Shown here one piece after another: positions 10,251-18,236 of a stretch of 64,000 nucleotides of DNA. This DNA is from Roseomonas gilardii (GTDB taxonomy: Bacteria > Pseudomonadota > Alphaproteobacteria > Acetobacterales > Acetobacteraceae). The first letter of the stretch is position 1; the number at the start of each line of letters is the position of its first letter. Location of the stretch: contig NZ_CP015583.1 in the NCBI RefSeq assembly GCF_001941945.1, forward strand, positions 2,425,501 through 2,489,500, given 5' to 3'. Made by a program: the position numbers and the translations under genes. The notes beneath the pieces are model-generated. The model was given only the letters and a program-made list of their open reading frames with translations, did no database searches and was not told the DNA's origin.

Positions 10251-10578
10251 CGTTTCGGCCCGCCTTCGCGCTGCGGTGGCCCGCCCATCATGCCTGATGT
10301 GGCATTGGAAGCGGCGAGGGTCATGGCTCTCCAGGAGGCTGCCACGCCGCCTGAACACATCAAAATGGCACATACCACCGCATAGGAATATATTGCTAGT
10401 TCGCTAAATAGGAATAATGCCATAGCAAGGAGGTGAACAACGCCCTTTGTGAAACCGACTGAACCCGGTCTCCGGGCCGCGATGCGGGACCCTCGCTATT
10501 GAGACTTCTATCACCCGGAGCAGAAGAGTCAAAACAGCCCTTGGACCGAATACGCTACTGTCAACAAGAATCCACCTG
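10251..10578. other. Left edge of the AT-rich island, no gene
   Basis: GC content drops visibly after about 10380, and no conserved reading frame is seen. An isolated AAGGAGGTGA (near 10428) looks like a ribosome binding site, but only a 9-codon frame follows. I find no tRNA, integrase or flanking direct repeat that would show how the island arrived. Confidence 0.4.
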
Positions 10579-10607
10579 TTGACTGCAGCATTACTAAACC
10601 ATAATAG
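10579..10607 (+). promoter_or_regulatory. Candidate promoter of the island gene
   Basis: TTGACT, a 17-base spacer and TAATAG form a near-consensus sigma-70 promoter. Transcription would begin near 10614, which leaves a 5' leader of about 49 bases before the ATG at 10663 and makes the first ATG (10621) an unlikely start. Confidence 0.55.
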
Positions 10608-10662
10608 ATCATAACAATCTATGGTTGATTTTGTAACAAACAATACACTCTGGAAAACACCC

Positions 10663-11649
10663 ATGCCCATTTTTGAAGCGGTGTCACAAAGAAGTCTTTC
10701 GGCAAAGTCGAACCGATATCGATTGATCGCGCTTTTTATATTTCTAGTCATAACTTTATTACTTTTTGAAGCGCAACTAGCCGGTGCCTTTGGACAGATC
10801 GCTACCACAAACCCACCTACTGCCTATAAAAATTATTGGATAAGTCAAGATGCAAACGGGAATAAAACCTACAACTTCCGATGGTCGTTAGGAACTCCCG
10901 AGAAGATAGTCACCATGCAGATCCCGCTATCATACGTCGACTTTCCAGAGTCGTGTGGAACAACGACTTCCGGTGAGATAGGCGGAAATTGCCGCCAACC
11001 ATATGCGCTGGCCGGCCCATTGCTGCGAGTGCTTCTACCGGATTTAGAAACGATCCCCGACAAAGGACCCAGAGTGAGTACGGGTCGAGCATTATCAATA
11101 AACATGACATCGGCAACGCCCAAGGGATTTGGCCCTTTGAAGGAGGCGTTGCGACGACTTGCTTACTCTGGAATTTGGAGAGTTCTAGCAAATATGCCCC
11201 AGAGCAGCTCTCAATCACAACATACCAGCGAAGACCATCCTCTCACTTATCGAGAGGATCGCGCCGGCATGGCTCGGATCGGCGTCAAACACGTCGACGT
11301 CGGAGAGGCCGCCATTCGATACCACGACTTCCTCTATCTGCCTACGAATAACGATAACAGGAACATAGACAGTTGCAAGGCTGATGAAGATCCACTTCTA
11401 ACAGGTATATTGGCGAAGGTTCGTATCTGCCAAGAATGGGCTGCAGCAAAGGATTTTATGATCTGCAATGACGAGGCAGTCGCTACGCGAGAAACACCGG
11501 GCGCAAAATACAGACCGTTATGCACCCAATACTTCGGGATAGATGAAATTGATGCTGTGGTTTGGATCACGTATGAGAGACAGCACCAAAAGGAATGGCG
11601 TAGCATCAAAGAAAAAGTAACAGCCCTTCTGCTGTCCTTTGTTCATTAA
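10663..11649 (+). CDS. Uncharacterised membrane-anchored protein of the AT-rich island
   Basis: A 328-aa protein not assigned to a named family. It starts MPIFEAVSQRSLSAKSNRYR, then has one hydrophobic segment (about 21-42, LIALFIFLVITLLLFEAQLA) that could be an anchor or uncleaved signal. A cysteine-containing domain of about 285 residues follows, probably periplasmic. The end (PLCTQYF, then a YER-W-I-V-LL-SF pattern) recalls proteins encoded beside type VI lipase effectors, where they act as immunity or accessory factors. That resemblance is from memory and weak. Base and codon use are far more AT-rich than in its neighbours, which points to horizontal transfer. The frame can start at 10621, but promoter position favours 10663. 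It precedes a broken effector-like gene. Confidence 0.6.
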   Translation: MPIFEAVSQRSLSAKSNRYRLIALFIFLVITLLLFEAQLAGAFGQIATTNPPTAYKNYWISQDANGNKTYNFRWSLGTPEKIVTMQIPLSYVDFPESCGTTTSGEIGGNCRQPYALAGPLLRVLLPDLETIPDKGPRVSTGRALSINMTSATPKGFGPLKEALRRLAYSGIWRVLANMPQSSSQSQHTSEDHPLTYREDRAGMARIGVKHVDVGEAAIRYHDFLYLPTNNDNRNIDSCKADEDPLLTGILAKVRICQEWAAAKDFMICNDEAVATRETPGAKYRPLCTQYFGIDEIDAVVWITYERQHQKEWRSIKEKVTALLLSFVH

Positions 11650-11664
11650 AGGTTAAAGGCAATA

Positions 11665-12078
11665 ATGTACGATACGATGAGCGCTTCCACGAGCAGGCTG
11701 AGCAACGATGATTTCTCAACTAGGACATTTCGCTGGGAACGGTGATCGTTACTCTTACTGGAGCTTATTAACAAATCGCGGAAGCACCTACGGCGGATTG
11801 GCACTGGCCGTCGTAACAAATGAAGACAAGGCAGGATTTATCGCTAATTCATATCGCCTGATGGCGATGAGGCAGCGCGTGAAATGTTTTCACATCTGAC
11901 GATGGGCCAGGGAGGTGTGGATATTAATCCACCGACGTACCCCCCCCTGGCGGGAGGATGATCGAATTACCTGATGGCAGTAGGATAGGTTACAGGCCTG
12001 ATTCCAAAACGGGCACCGACTATCGACATTGGAGTGCCTGGAATGTGGGACATTATACGCCGCATTCACTTTAACTGA
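11665..12078 (+). pseudogene. Frame-broken remnant of a polymorphic-toxin/effector-like gene
   Basis: The frame starting at 11665 reads MYDTMSASTSRLSNDDFSTR and TFRWER, then stops (TGA 11743). The +1 frame continues directly with DRYSYWSLLTNRGSTYGGLA and a further 30 residues. Frame changes then occur near 11860-11880, at a run of eight C (11940-11947) and near 12011-12016. The last piece reads DGSRIGYRPDSKTG, then PTIDIGVPGMWDII and RRIHFN before a stop at 12076. The start and this GYRP-SK-PTIDI-IHF ending are typical of the two ends of large secreted effectors, so the middle seems deleted. The remaining 414 bases cannot encode a working effector. The effector assignment is inference. Confidence 0.5.
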
Positions 12079-12090
12079 AGGCCTTAAAAC

Positions 12091-12448
12091 TTGGATAAAA
12101 CGATACAGTCTATTATTGATGAATACGCTCGAGAAGCCAAAAGCGATTATATCCCATTAAGCTGGCTATGTTGGGATGCCGCAAATACATTGGATATCGA
12201 TAAATCCTTGGAGGTCATGGACAGGTCCATAGTCCTTCTCACAGCCATGCTCTACGCGGCTTCCAGGCCGTCGATTTGATCGATCACGGTGGCTGTATTG
12301 CTTGGCCCGACCAAGCCCCCCGATGCCGTCATGGCCCGCATCAGACGTGAATGGAAAGCACTCGGACGGGGGGGAGCCCAACCTCGGCGACATCTGCTGG
12401 TTCAACCTGCCGGACGAGTTGCAGGATCATCCCCCGGCCCAGGTCTGA
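12091..12448 (+). pseudogene. Frame-broken small gene in immunity position
   Basis: From a TTG at 12091 the frame encodes MDKTIQSIIDEYAREAKSDY and about 40 more residues. Coherent sequence then continues in other frames: GFQAVDLIDHGGCIAWPDQ (from 12258), PDAVMARIRREWKALGR (after a six-C run at 12316) and GEPNLGDICWFNLPDE (after a seven-G run at 12368), ending with TGA at 12446. Joined together this would be a soluble protein of about 118 residues. Its place 12 bases after the effector remnant suggests a former immunity gene. Two of the three breaks sit at homopolymers, so sequencing error is an alternative to true decay. Confidence 0.45.
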
Positions 12449-12460
12449 GCATCCCCGCTG

Positions 12461-12486
12461 GCGCGGGCGGTCCTATCCGCCCGCGC
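12461..12486. terminator. Hairpin between leuA and the island
   Basis: GCGCGGGCGG and CCGCCCGCGC form a perfect 10-bp stem with loop TCCTAT, 9 bases past the leuA stop on the minus strand and 12 bases past the last island stop on the plus strand. It could serve both. There is no U tract. Confidence 0.5.
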
Positions 12487-12494
12487 GCCGCCGG

Positions 12495-14072
12495 TCAGGC
12501 CGTCATCGCCGCCGGGGCGGTGCGCTCGCGCTTCACCAACAGCTTGTTCAGCGCGTGGATATAGGCGCGGGCGGAGGCGACGATGGTGTCGGTGTCGGAG
12601 CCCTGCCCGTCCACCAGCTTGCCGCCTTCCTCCAGCCGCACGGTGACGCGTGCCTGGGCATCGGTGCCGCCGGTGACGGACTGCACGGCGAAGAGGCGCA
12701 GCCCGACCTCGTGCGGGAAGGCGGCGCGGATGGCGTTGAAGGTGGCGTCCACCGCGCCGTCGCCCACCGCCATGCCCTCATGCGCCTCGCCATCCACCTC
12801 CAGCTTCAGCGTCGCCATGGGATGGGTGTGCAGGCCGGCGGTGACGGTCAGCGCGGTCAGCCTGATGCGGTCATGGGTGCGCAGGATCTGGTCGTCCACC
12901 AGCGCGACGATGTCCTCGTCATAGACGACCTTCTTGCGGTCCGCGATCTCCTTGAAGCGGGCGAAGGCGTCGTTGAGCTGGTTGTCACCGACCTCGTAGC
13001 CCAGGGCCTTCAGCTTGTCGCGGAAGGCGGCGCGGCCGGAATGCTTGCCCATGACCAGGGAAGAGTTGGTCCAGCCGACGCTTTCCGGCGTCATGATCTC
13101 GTAGGTGCCGCGGTCCTTCAGCATGCCGTCCTGGTGGATGCCGGACTCGTGCGCGAAAGCGTTGCGGCCGACGATGGCCTTGTTGGGCTGCACGTCGAAG
13201 CCGGTGATGGTGGCCAGCAGCCGCGAGGTCTTGAGGATGTTGGGAGTCTGGATGCCCGTGGTCTTGCGCAGGGCGTTCTGCCGGGTGCGGATCGCCATGG
13301 CGACCTCCTCCAGGCTGGCATTGCCCGCGCGCTCGCCGATGCCGTTGATGGTGCATTCCACCTGCCGCGCCCCGGCCTGAATGGCGGCCAGGGTGTTCGC
13401 CACGGCCAGGCCCAGGTCGTTGTGGTTGTGGGTGGAGAAGATCACCGTGTCGGCACCCGGCACGCGCTCCCGCAGCATGGTGAAGATGCGGGCCATGTCT
13501 TCCGGCACGGCATAGCCGACCGTGTCGGGGATGTTGATGGTGGTGGCGCCGGCGCGGATCGCGGTCTCGACGCAGCGGCACAGGAAGTCGTCATCCGTGC
13601 GGCTGCCATCCTCGGCGGACCATTCCACGTCGGCCACGTGCTGGCGGGCCAGGGTGACGGAGGCGGCGACGGCCTCCAGCACCTGCTCCTGGGTCATGCG
13701 CAGCTTGGCGCGCATGTGCAGCTCGGAGGTGGAGATGAAGGTGTGGATGCGCGGACGGGCGGCGGTCTTCACCGCCTCGGCGGCGCGCAGGATGTCCTTG
13801 GGCGCGGAGCGGGACAGGCCGCAGACCACGGGGCCGGACTTCGCGAAGCGGTCGGCGATGGACTTCACGCTGTCGAAATCGCCCGGCGAGGCGATGGGGA
13901 AGCCGGCCTCCAGCACATCGGCGCCCAGCTCGGCCAGGGCGTCCGCCATGCGCAGCTTCTCCTCCAGGTTCATGGAGAAACCGGGGGACTGCTCGCCGTC
14001 GCGCAGCGTGGTGTCGAAGATGATGACCCGTTCGTCCGGGATGGTGCCGAAGGAGGGATGGGTGATGGACAT
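12495..14072 (-). CDS. leuA: 2-isopropylmalate synthase
   Basis: A 525-aa enzyme that condenses acetyl-CoA with 2-oxoisovalerate, the first committed step of leucine synthesis. The TIM-barrel catalytic domain shows DTTLRDGEQSPG at 20-31 (metal-binding Asp and substrate Arg), the HNHND metal motif and NGIGERAGN. The C-terminal leucine-binding regulatory domain (about 390-525) is intact, with the GGTDAQARV segment, so feedback inhibition by leucine is expected. No leucine-rich leader peptide is visible upstream. The gene is monocistronic between the island and the mprF operon. Confidence 0.97.
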   Translation of the reverse strand: MSITHPSFGTIPDERVIIFDTTLRDGEQSPGFSMNLEEKLRMADALAELGADVLEAGFPIASPGDFDSVKSIADRFAKSGPVVCGLSRSAPKDILRAAEAVKTAARPRIHTFISTSELHMRAKLRMTQEQVLEAVAASVTLARQHVADVEWSAEDGSRTDDDFLCRCVETAIRAGATTINIPDTVGYAVPEDMARIFTMLRERVPGADTVIFSTHNHNDLGLAVANTLAAIQAGARQVECTINGIGERAGNASLEEVAMAIRTRQNALRKTTGIQTPNILKTSRLLATITGFDVQPNKAIVGRNAFAHESGIHQDGMLKDRGTYEIMTPESVGWTNSSLVMGKHSGRAAFRDKLKALGYEVGDNQLNDAFARFKEIADRKKVVYDEDIVALVDDQILRTHDRIRLTALTVTAGLHTHPMATLKLEVDGEAHEGMAVGDGAVDATFNAIRAAFPHEVGLRLFAVQSVTGGTDAQARVTVRLEEGGKLVDGQGSDTDTIVASARAYIHALNKLLVKRERTAPAAMTA

Positions 14073-14721
14073 CGGAAGGCTCTCGACTGGTTTACCGTGG
14101 CTGGACCACCACCGGGACGGATGTTCCGGTGGCTGATGGGCCCTGGCGCGGAAGGTCTCGCGGCGCGAAGGGCCCTGATCCCCAGGGAAGGGTCCTAGGG
14201 GAAGATCCCCTGAACGCGGCCGGCGGCTTTCCGCCGGGGTTACGCCCAGGGGCCGGTAAGTCGAAGGAGAAGGAGGCGCGCGCCATCGCGGGCCGGAAGG
14301 CCCACGGAAAAGGCAGCGATGTTGCCGCGCGCGGTCATGGCGACAGCGTTAGCAGCACTTGCCGGGCTGGACAACCACTTCCCGTGCGGCTTCTGTCCGC
14401 GCCGGAGCGAGCCGCCGGTCCCGCGAGGGTGTCCGGACCGTCATGGGGCGGAAAACTTTGGTGCGGTGTCGTCCGCTATGAGGCAGGCGCCCTTGCGGCG
14501 AGGAAGTCCGGGGACCATGCAGCCGCGTGAGGGAATCAGGCTCCGCCCCGAGGGGGAGCAGGCCGGAAGGCCATGGGCGGCGGGGCGCGGCGGACCGGAT
14601 GCGAATCCGGCCCGCCCCCGGCAGGCCGGGCCAGACCAGAGGTATGATGGGAAGCAAGGCGGGAACCAGGGATCTGGCGAAGCCCCGGAAGCAGGATGAT
14701 GAGGCCGGAAGTGATGGTGCC
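14073..14721. other. Divergent intergenic region between leuA and mprF
   Basis: No convincing gene lies here. The region must hold the leuA promoter (minus) and the mprF promoter (plus). Two inverted repeats lie in the leuA leader: CCACCGG/CCGGTGG at 14109-14132 and AGGGGA-AGA-TCCCCT near 14197-14211. The mprF frame is open back to 14527, but that extra sequence is low-complexity and unlike the family. Confidence 0.4.
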
Positions 14722-17505
14722 ATGACGGATCGGCCGGATGGAGAGCCACGGGTGGCTCCGCCGGGGGATGCCGCCCGCCGCGGCCTCCGGGAAGCCGGCC
14801 CCGCCACCGCCCCGGCTGGCGCGCCCGGTGCCACCGTGCCCGGTTCCGCCATGCCCGGTGCCGCCATGGCGGATGAGGCAGCGGTGGTGCCGGATGCAAC
14901 GGAGCCCGCGTTGGCCCCGGCCTCGCCCGGCTCCGCCTGGGGCCGTTGGCTGGCCAGGGTCCGGCCCTGGCTGCTCGGCGCGGTCTTCCTGGCTCTGGCG
15001 GTTCTGGTCATCCTCGCCGTGCGCGGCCTTTCGGCCGAGCTGGACTACGATGCCGTGGTCGAGGCGCTGTCGGGCGCGCGGCCGGGCGTGCTGGCGCTCG
15101 CGCTCCTCGCCACGGCGGTCAGCTATGCCAGCATGGTGGGCTATGACCGCGCGGCGTTGCGCTATGGCGCGCCCGGTACGCCGGTGTCGCTTCGCGTGAC
15201 GGCGCTGGCCTCCTTCACCGGCTTCGCGCTGAGCAACACGGTGGGCGTCGGCGCCTTCACCGGCGGGGCGGTTCGGTGGCGGATCTACACGGCGGCGGGG
15301 CTGCGGCCCTCGCAGATCACGCGTGTCATCGGCTTCATCGGCCTGTCCTTCGGCCTGGGCGTGGTGGCCGTGGGGGCGGCGGGGCTGATCGCGGGCGCCG
15401 GCCATGTGGCGGCCTGGCTGGGCACCTCCGCCGGGCTGCTGCGGGGCATCGGCGGGGCGGCGCTGCTGGCCCTGGCCGCCTTCGTGGGCCTTTGCGCAGG
15501 GACCGATACGCTCTCCCTCGGCCGTTTCGCCCTGCGCCTGCCTTCGGCACGGCTGGCCCTGGCGCAGCTCGCGATCTCGGCGGTCGATGTCTGCGCCGCC
15601 GCCACCGTGCTCTGGGTGCTGTTGCCGGAAGGGGCGGTGGGCCTGTCCACCTTCCTGCCGATCTACGCCATCGCGCTGGTCCTGGCGCTGCTCAGCCACC
15701 TGCCTGGCGGCATCGGCGTCTTCGAGGCGGTGGTGCTGCTGGCCTTCCGCGATTCGCCCGTCTCGCTGGACGAGGTCGCGGCGGCGCTGCTGCTCTACCG
15801 CATCGTCTACTACGTGCTGCCTCTGGCCCTGGCGGTGGCGCTGCTGGTGCTGCCGGAAGCGAGGCGTGGTGCCAGCCTGGCCGGGCGGTCCCGGCCCGTG
15901 CGGGCGGCGACGAGGCTGGCGCCGCGTTTCCTGGGGGCGCTGGCCTTCATCACCGGGGCGGCGCTGCTGATCGGCGGCGTGGCGCCCAGCGGCGAGGATG
16001 GGCCGGGCATGCTGGCCCCTGCCCTCCCCGGCCTGCTCTTCGAGGCCTCGCACCTGATCTCCAGCGTCGCGGGGCTGGTGCTGCTGCTGGTCGCGGACCG
16101 GCTGGTGCACCGGCTGGACGCGGCCTGGTGGGTCACGACGCTCTGCGCTCTCGGCGGGCTGGTGCTCTCGGTGGCGCGCGGCGGCGGGCTGCTGGAGTTG
16201 GGTTCGCTGCTGCTGCTGCTGCTGGCGCTGCTGGCGACGCGGCACCGCTTCGACCGGCGCACCCGGCTGTTCGCCCAGCCCTTCACCCTGCGCTGGCTGG
16301 TGGCGGTGGGCTGCGTGGTGGCGGCGGCGGTCTGGCTGCTCTTCTTCGCCAACCGGGACGTGCCCTATTCCAACGAGCTCTGGTGGCGCTTCGAGTTCGA
16401 CGAGGATGCGCCGCGTGGCCTGCGCGTGACCCTGGCGGCGGCGATGGGGCTGGGCGCGGTGGGGCTCTGGAGCTTGCTCCGCCATGCCCAGGGGCGGCAG
16501 GAGGAGCCGAGCCCGGCGATGCTGGTCCAGGCGGCCGAGATCGCGGATGCGAGCGACCGCGCCGATGCGCAGCTCGTGCGGATGGGCGACAAGTCGCTGC
16601 TCTTCTCCGAGAGCGGCGATGCCTTCGTGATGTATGGGCAGCGCGGGCGCTCCTGGATCGCGCTCTTCGACCCGATCGGTCCGCGCACCCGCTGGCCGGA
16701 CCTGATCTGGAGCTTCGTGGAGGCGGCGGATGCCCAGGGGGCGCGGGCAGCCTTCTACCAGGTGAAGGCGGAGAGCCTGCCGCTCTACCTCGATGCCGGG
16801 TTCCGGCCGATCAAGCTGGGCGAGGCGGCGCGGGTGGATCTGTCCCAGTTCGACCTCAAGGGACGCGCGCGGGCCAATCTCCGCAACGCGCTGAACCGGG
16901 CGGAACGGGACGGCATGACGCTCGCCGTGCTGCCGCCGGCGGAGGTCCCTGCCCTGCTGCCGGAACTTCGGGTGGTGTCGGATGCCTGGCTCGCGGCGCA
17001 TGAGACACGGGAGAAGGCCTTCTCTCTCGGGGCCTTCGCGCCGCATTACGTCTGCGCCCAGCCGGTGGCGGTGGTGCGGGACCGGACCGGGCGGGTGGTG
17101 GCCTTCGCCACGATCTCGGAAACGCCGGTGACCAAGGCGGAGGCCTCGGTGGACCTGATGCGGCATCTGCCGGATGCCCCGGGCGGCACCATGGACTTCC
17201 TGTTCATCAAGCTCCTGCTGCGCGCCAAGGAACTCGGCTACCGGAACTTCGACCTCGGCATGGCGCCGCTCTCCGGCCTGGCGGCGCACCGGCTGGCGCC
17301 GCTCTGGCACCGGCTCGGCGGCTGGGTCTTCCGGCGGGGCGAGCGGTTCTACAATTTCCGCGGCCTGCGCGCCTTCAAGGAGAAGTTCGATCCGGTCTGG
17401 GAGCCGCGCTACCTCTGCGCGGCGGGCGGGCTCGATCCCTGGGTCGTGCTGGCCGATGTGGCGGCCCTGCAAGCCGGCAGTCTGCGCGGGGTGGTGGGCA
17501 AGTGA
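14722..17505 (+). CDS. mprF: Bifunctional lysylphosphatidylglycerol synthase/flippase MprF (LpiA)
   Basis: About 927 aa. After a Pro/Ala-rich start (about 80 residues) come some 14 hydrophobic segments, the flippase/UPF0104 part with SNTVGVGAFTGGAVRWRIY and SHLPGGIGVFEAVVLLAF. The cytosolic C-terminal DUF2156/GNAT-like synthase follows (last 320 residues, with NLRNALNRAERDGM, FLFIKLLLRAKELGYRNFDL and FYNFRGLRAFKEKFDP). It transfers lysine from Lys-tRNA to phosphatidylglycerol and moves the product outward, which lowers surface negative charge and protects against cationic peptides. The start at 14722 is a choice; the frame is open to 14527. Its stop overlaps the next gene (GTGA), as in the lpiA-acvB operon of Agrobacterium. 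Confidence 0.93.
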   Translation: MTDRPDGEPRVAPPGDAARRGLREAGPATAPAGAPGATVPGSAMPGAAMADEAAVVPDATEPALAPASPGSAWGRWLARVRPWLLGAVFLALAVLVILAVRGLSAELDYDAVVEALSGARPGVLALALLATAVSYASMVGYDRAALRYGAPGTPVSLRVTALASFTGFALSNTVGVGAFTGGAVRWRIYTAAGLRPSQITRVIGFIGLSFGLGVVAVGAAGLIAGAGHVAAWLGTSAGLLRGIGGAALLALAAFVGLCAGTDTLSLGRFALRLPSARLALAQLAISAVDVCAAATVLWVLLPEGAVGLSTFLPIYAIALVLALLSHLPGGIGVFEAVVLLAFRDSPVSLDEVAAALLLYRIVYYVLPLALAVALLVLPEARRGASLAGRSRPVRAATRLAPRFLGALAFITGAALLIGGVAPSGEDGPGMLAPALPGLLFEASHLISSVAGLVLLLVADRLVHRLDAAWWVTTLCALGGLVLSVARGGGLLELGSLLLLLLALLATRHRFDRRTRLFAQPFTLRWLVAVGCVVAAAVWLLFFANRDVPYSNELWWRFEFDEDAPRGLRVTLAAAMGLGAVGLWSLLRHAQGRQEEPSPAMLVQAAEIADASDRADAQLVRMGDKSLLFSESGDAFVMYGQRGRSWIALFDPIGPRTRWPDLIWSFVEAADAQGARAAFYQVKAESLPLYLDAGFRPIKLGEAARVDLSQFDLKGRARANLRNALNRAERDGMTLAVLPPAEVPALLPELRVVSDAWLAAHETREKAFSLGAFAPHYVCAQPVAVVRDRTGRVVAFATISETPVTKAEASVDLMRHLPDAPGGTMDFLFIKLLLRAKELGYRNFDLGMAPLSGLAAHRLAPLWHRLGGWVFRRGERFYNFRGLRAFKEKFDPVWEPRYLCAAGGLDPWVVLADVAALQAGSLRGVVGK

Positions 17506-18236
17506 GGCGGCGCGGCATGGCGCGCCACCCGGTGCAGCGTCGGGCACTGGCCCTTTCGGTGCTGGCGGGCTGCCTCCTGGCCGGCGAGGCGCAATCGCCG
17601 GGAACACGCGACCATTTCCCCTATCTGATCGAGATCCCGGCCGACCCGGTGCGCTTCGACAGCTTCGCCCTGATCATCTCCGGCGATGGCGGCTGGGCGG
17701 ACCTGGACCAGCAGCTCGGTGAGATCCTGCAGGAGCGCGGCATGTCCGTGCTGGGCTGGGATTCGCTGAACTACTTCTGGAAGCACCGGAAGGCGGAGGA
17801 GGTGGCGCAGGATCTCGACAAGGCGATCCGCACCTATTCCGAGTTGTGGAACCTGCCGCGGGTGGTGCTGATCGGCTTCTCCTTCGGGGCGGATGTGATG
17901 CCCTCCGCCTATAACCGCCTGCCGCCCGAGACGCGGGAGAAGGTGGCGCTGATCTCGCTGCTTTCCACGTCCAAGGACGTCGATTACGAGGTGACCGCCT
18001 CGGGCTTCATCGGCATGGGTGGTTCCGACGAGATCCCGATCGGGCCGGAGCTGGCGCGGATGGACCAGACCAAGGTCCAATGCGTCTATGGCGAGGAGGA
18101 GGCGGACGAGACCGGCTGCCTTCTGCTCGACCCGGAGAAGGCACAGGTGATCCGCACCGCCGGCGGGCATCATTTCGACGAGGACTACGCGAAGCTGGCA
18201 GACCGCATCCTGGCGAGGCTGGCCGATGCGAGCTGA
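17502..18236 (+). CDS. acvB: AcvB/VirJ-family lysyl-phosphatidylglycerol hydrolase
   Basis: A 244-aa secreted or periplasmic alpha/beta hydrolase. After a signal sequence (about 15-31) it shows the VirJ core: FALIISGDGGWADLDQ (56-70), GWDSLNYFW, nucleophile motif GFSFG at 125-129 (S127) and a histidine region GGHHFDEDY near 221-229. In Agrobacterium AcvB hydrolyses lysyl-PG made by LpiA, and here the two genes overlap (GTG start inside GTGA). This is the single-domain VirJ-length form, not the two-domain AcvB form. Function is inferred from family and operon. Confidence 0.85.
   Translation: MRRRGMARHPVQRRALALSVLAGCLLAGEAQSPGTRDHFPYLIEIPADPVRFDSFALIISGDGGWADLDQQLGEILQERGMSVLGWDSLNYFWKHRKAEEVAQDLDKAIRTYSELWNLPRVVLIGFSFGADVMPSAYNRLPPETREKVALISLLSTSKDVDYEVTASGFIGMGGSDEIPIGPELARMDQTKVQCVYGEEEADETGCLLLDPEKAQVIRTAGGHHFDEDYAKLADRILARLADAS

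Noticed and set aside
10404-10808. 134-codon minus-strand frame at the island edge
   Set aside because: It covers the candidate promoter and the start of the intact island gene, with no recognisable protein features.
12351-14198. 615-codon plus-strand frame over leuA
   Set aside because: Antisense shadow of leuA; composition is low-complexity and leuA is complete with its catalytic motifs.
14536-17607. 1023-codon open frame on the strand opposite mprF
   Set aside because: Its sequence is Gln/Arg/His/Gly-rich shadow coding caused by high GC, and the opposite strand carries all MprF motifs.
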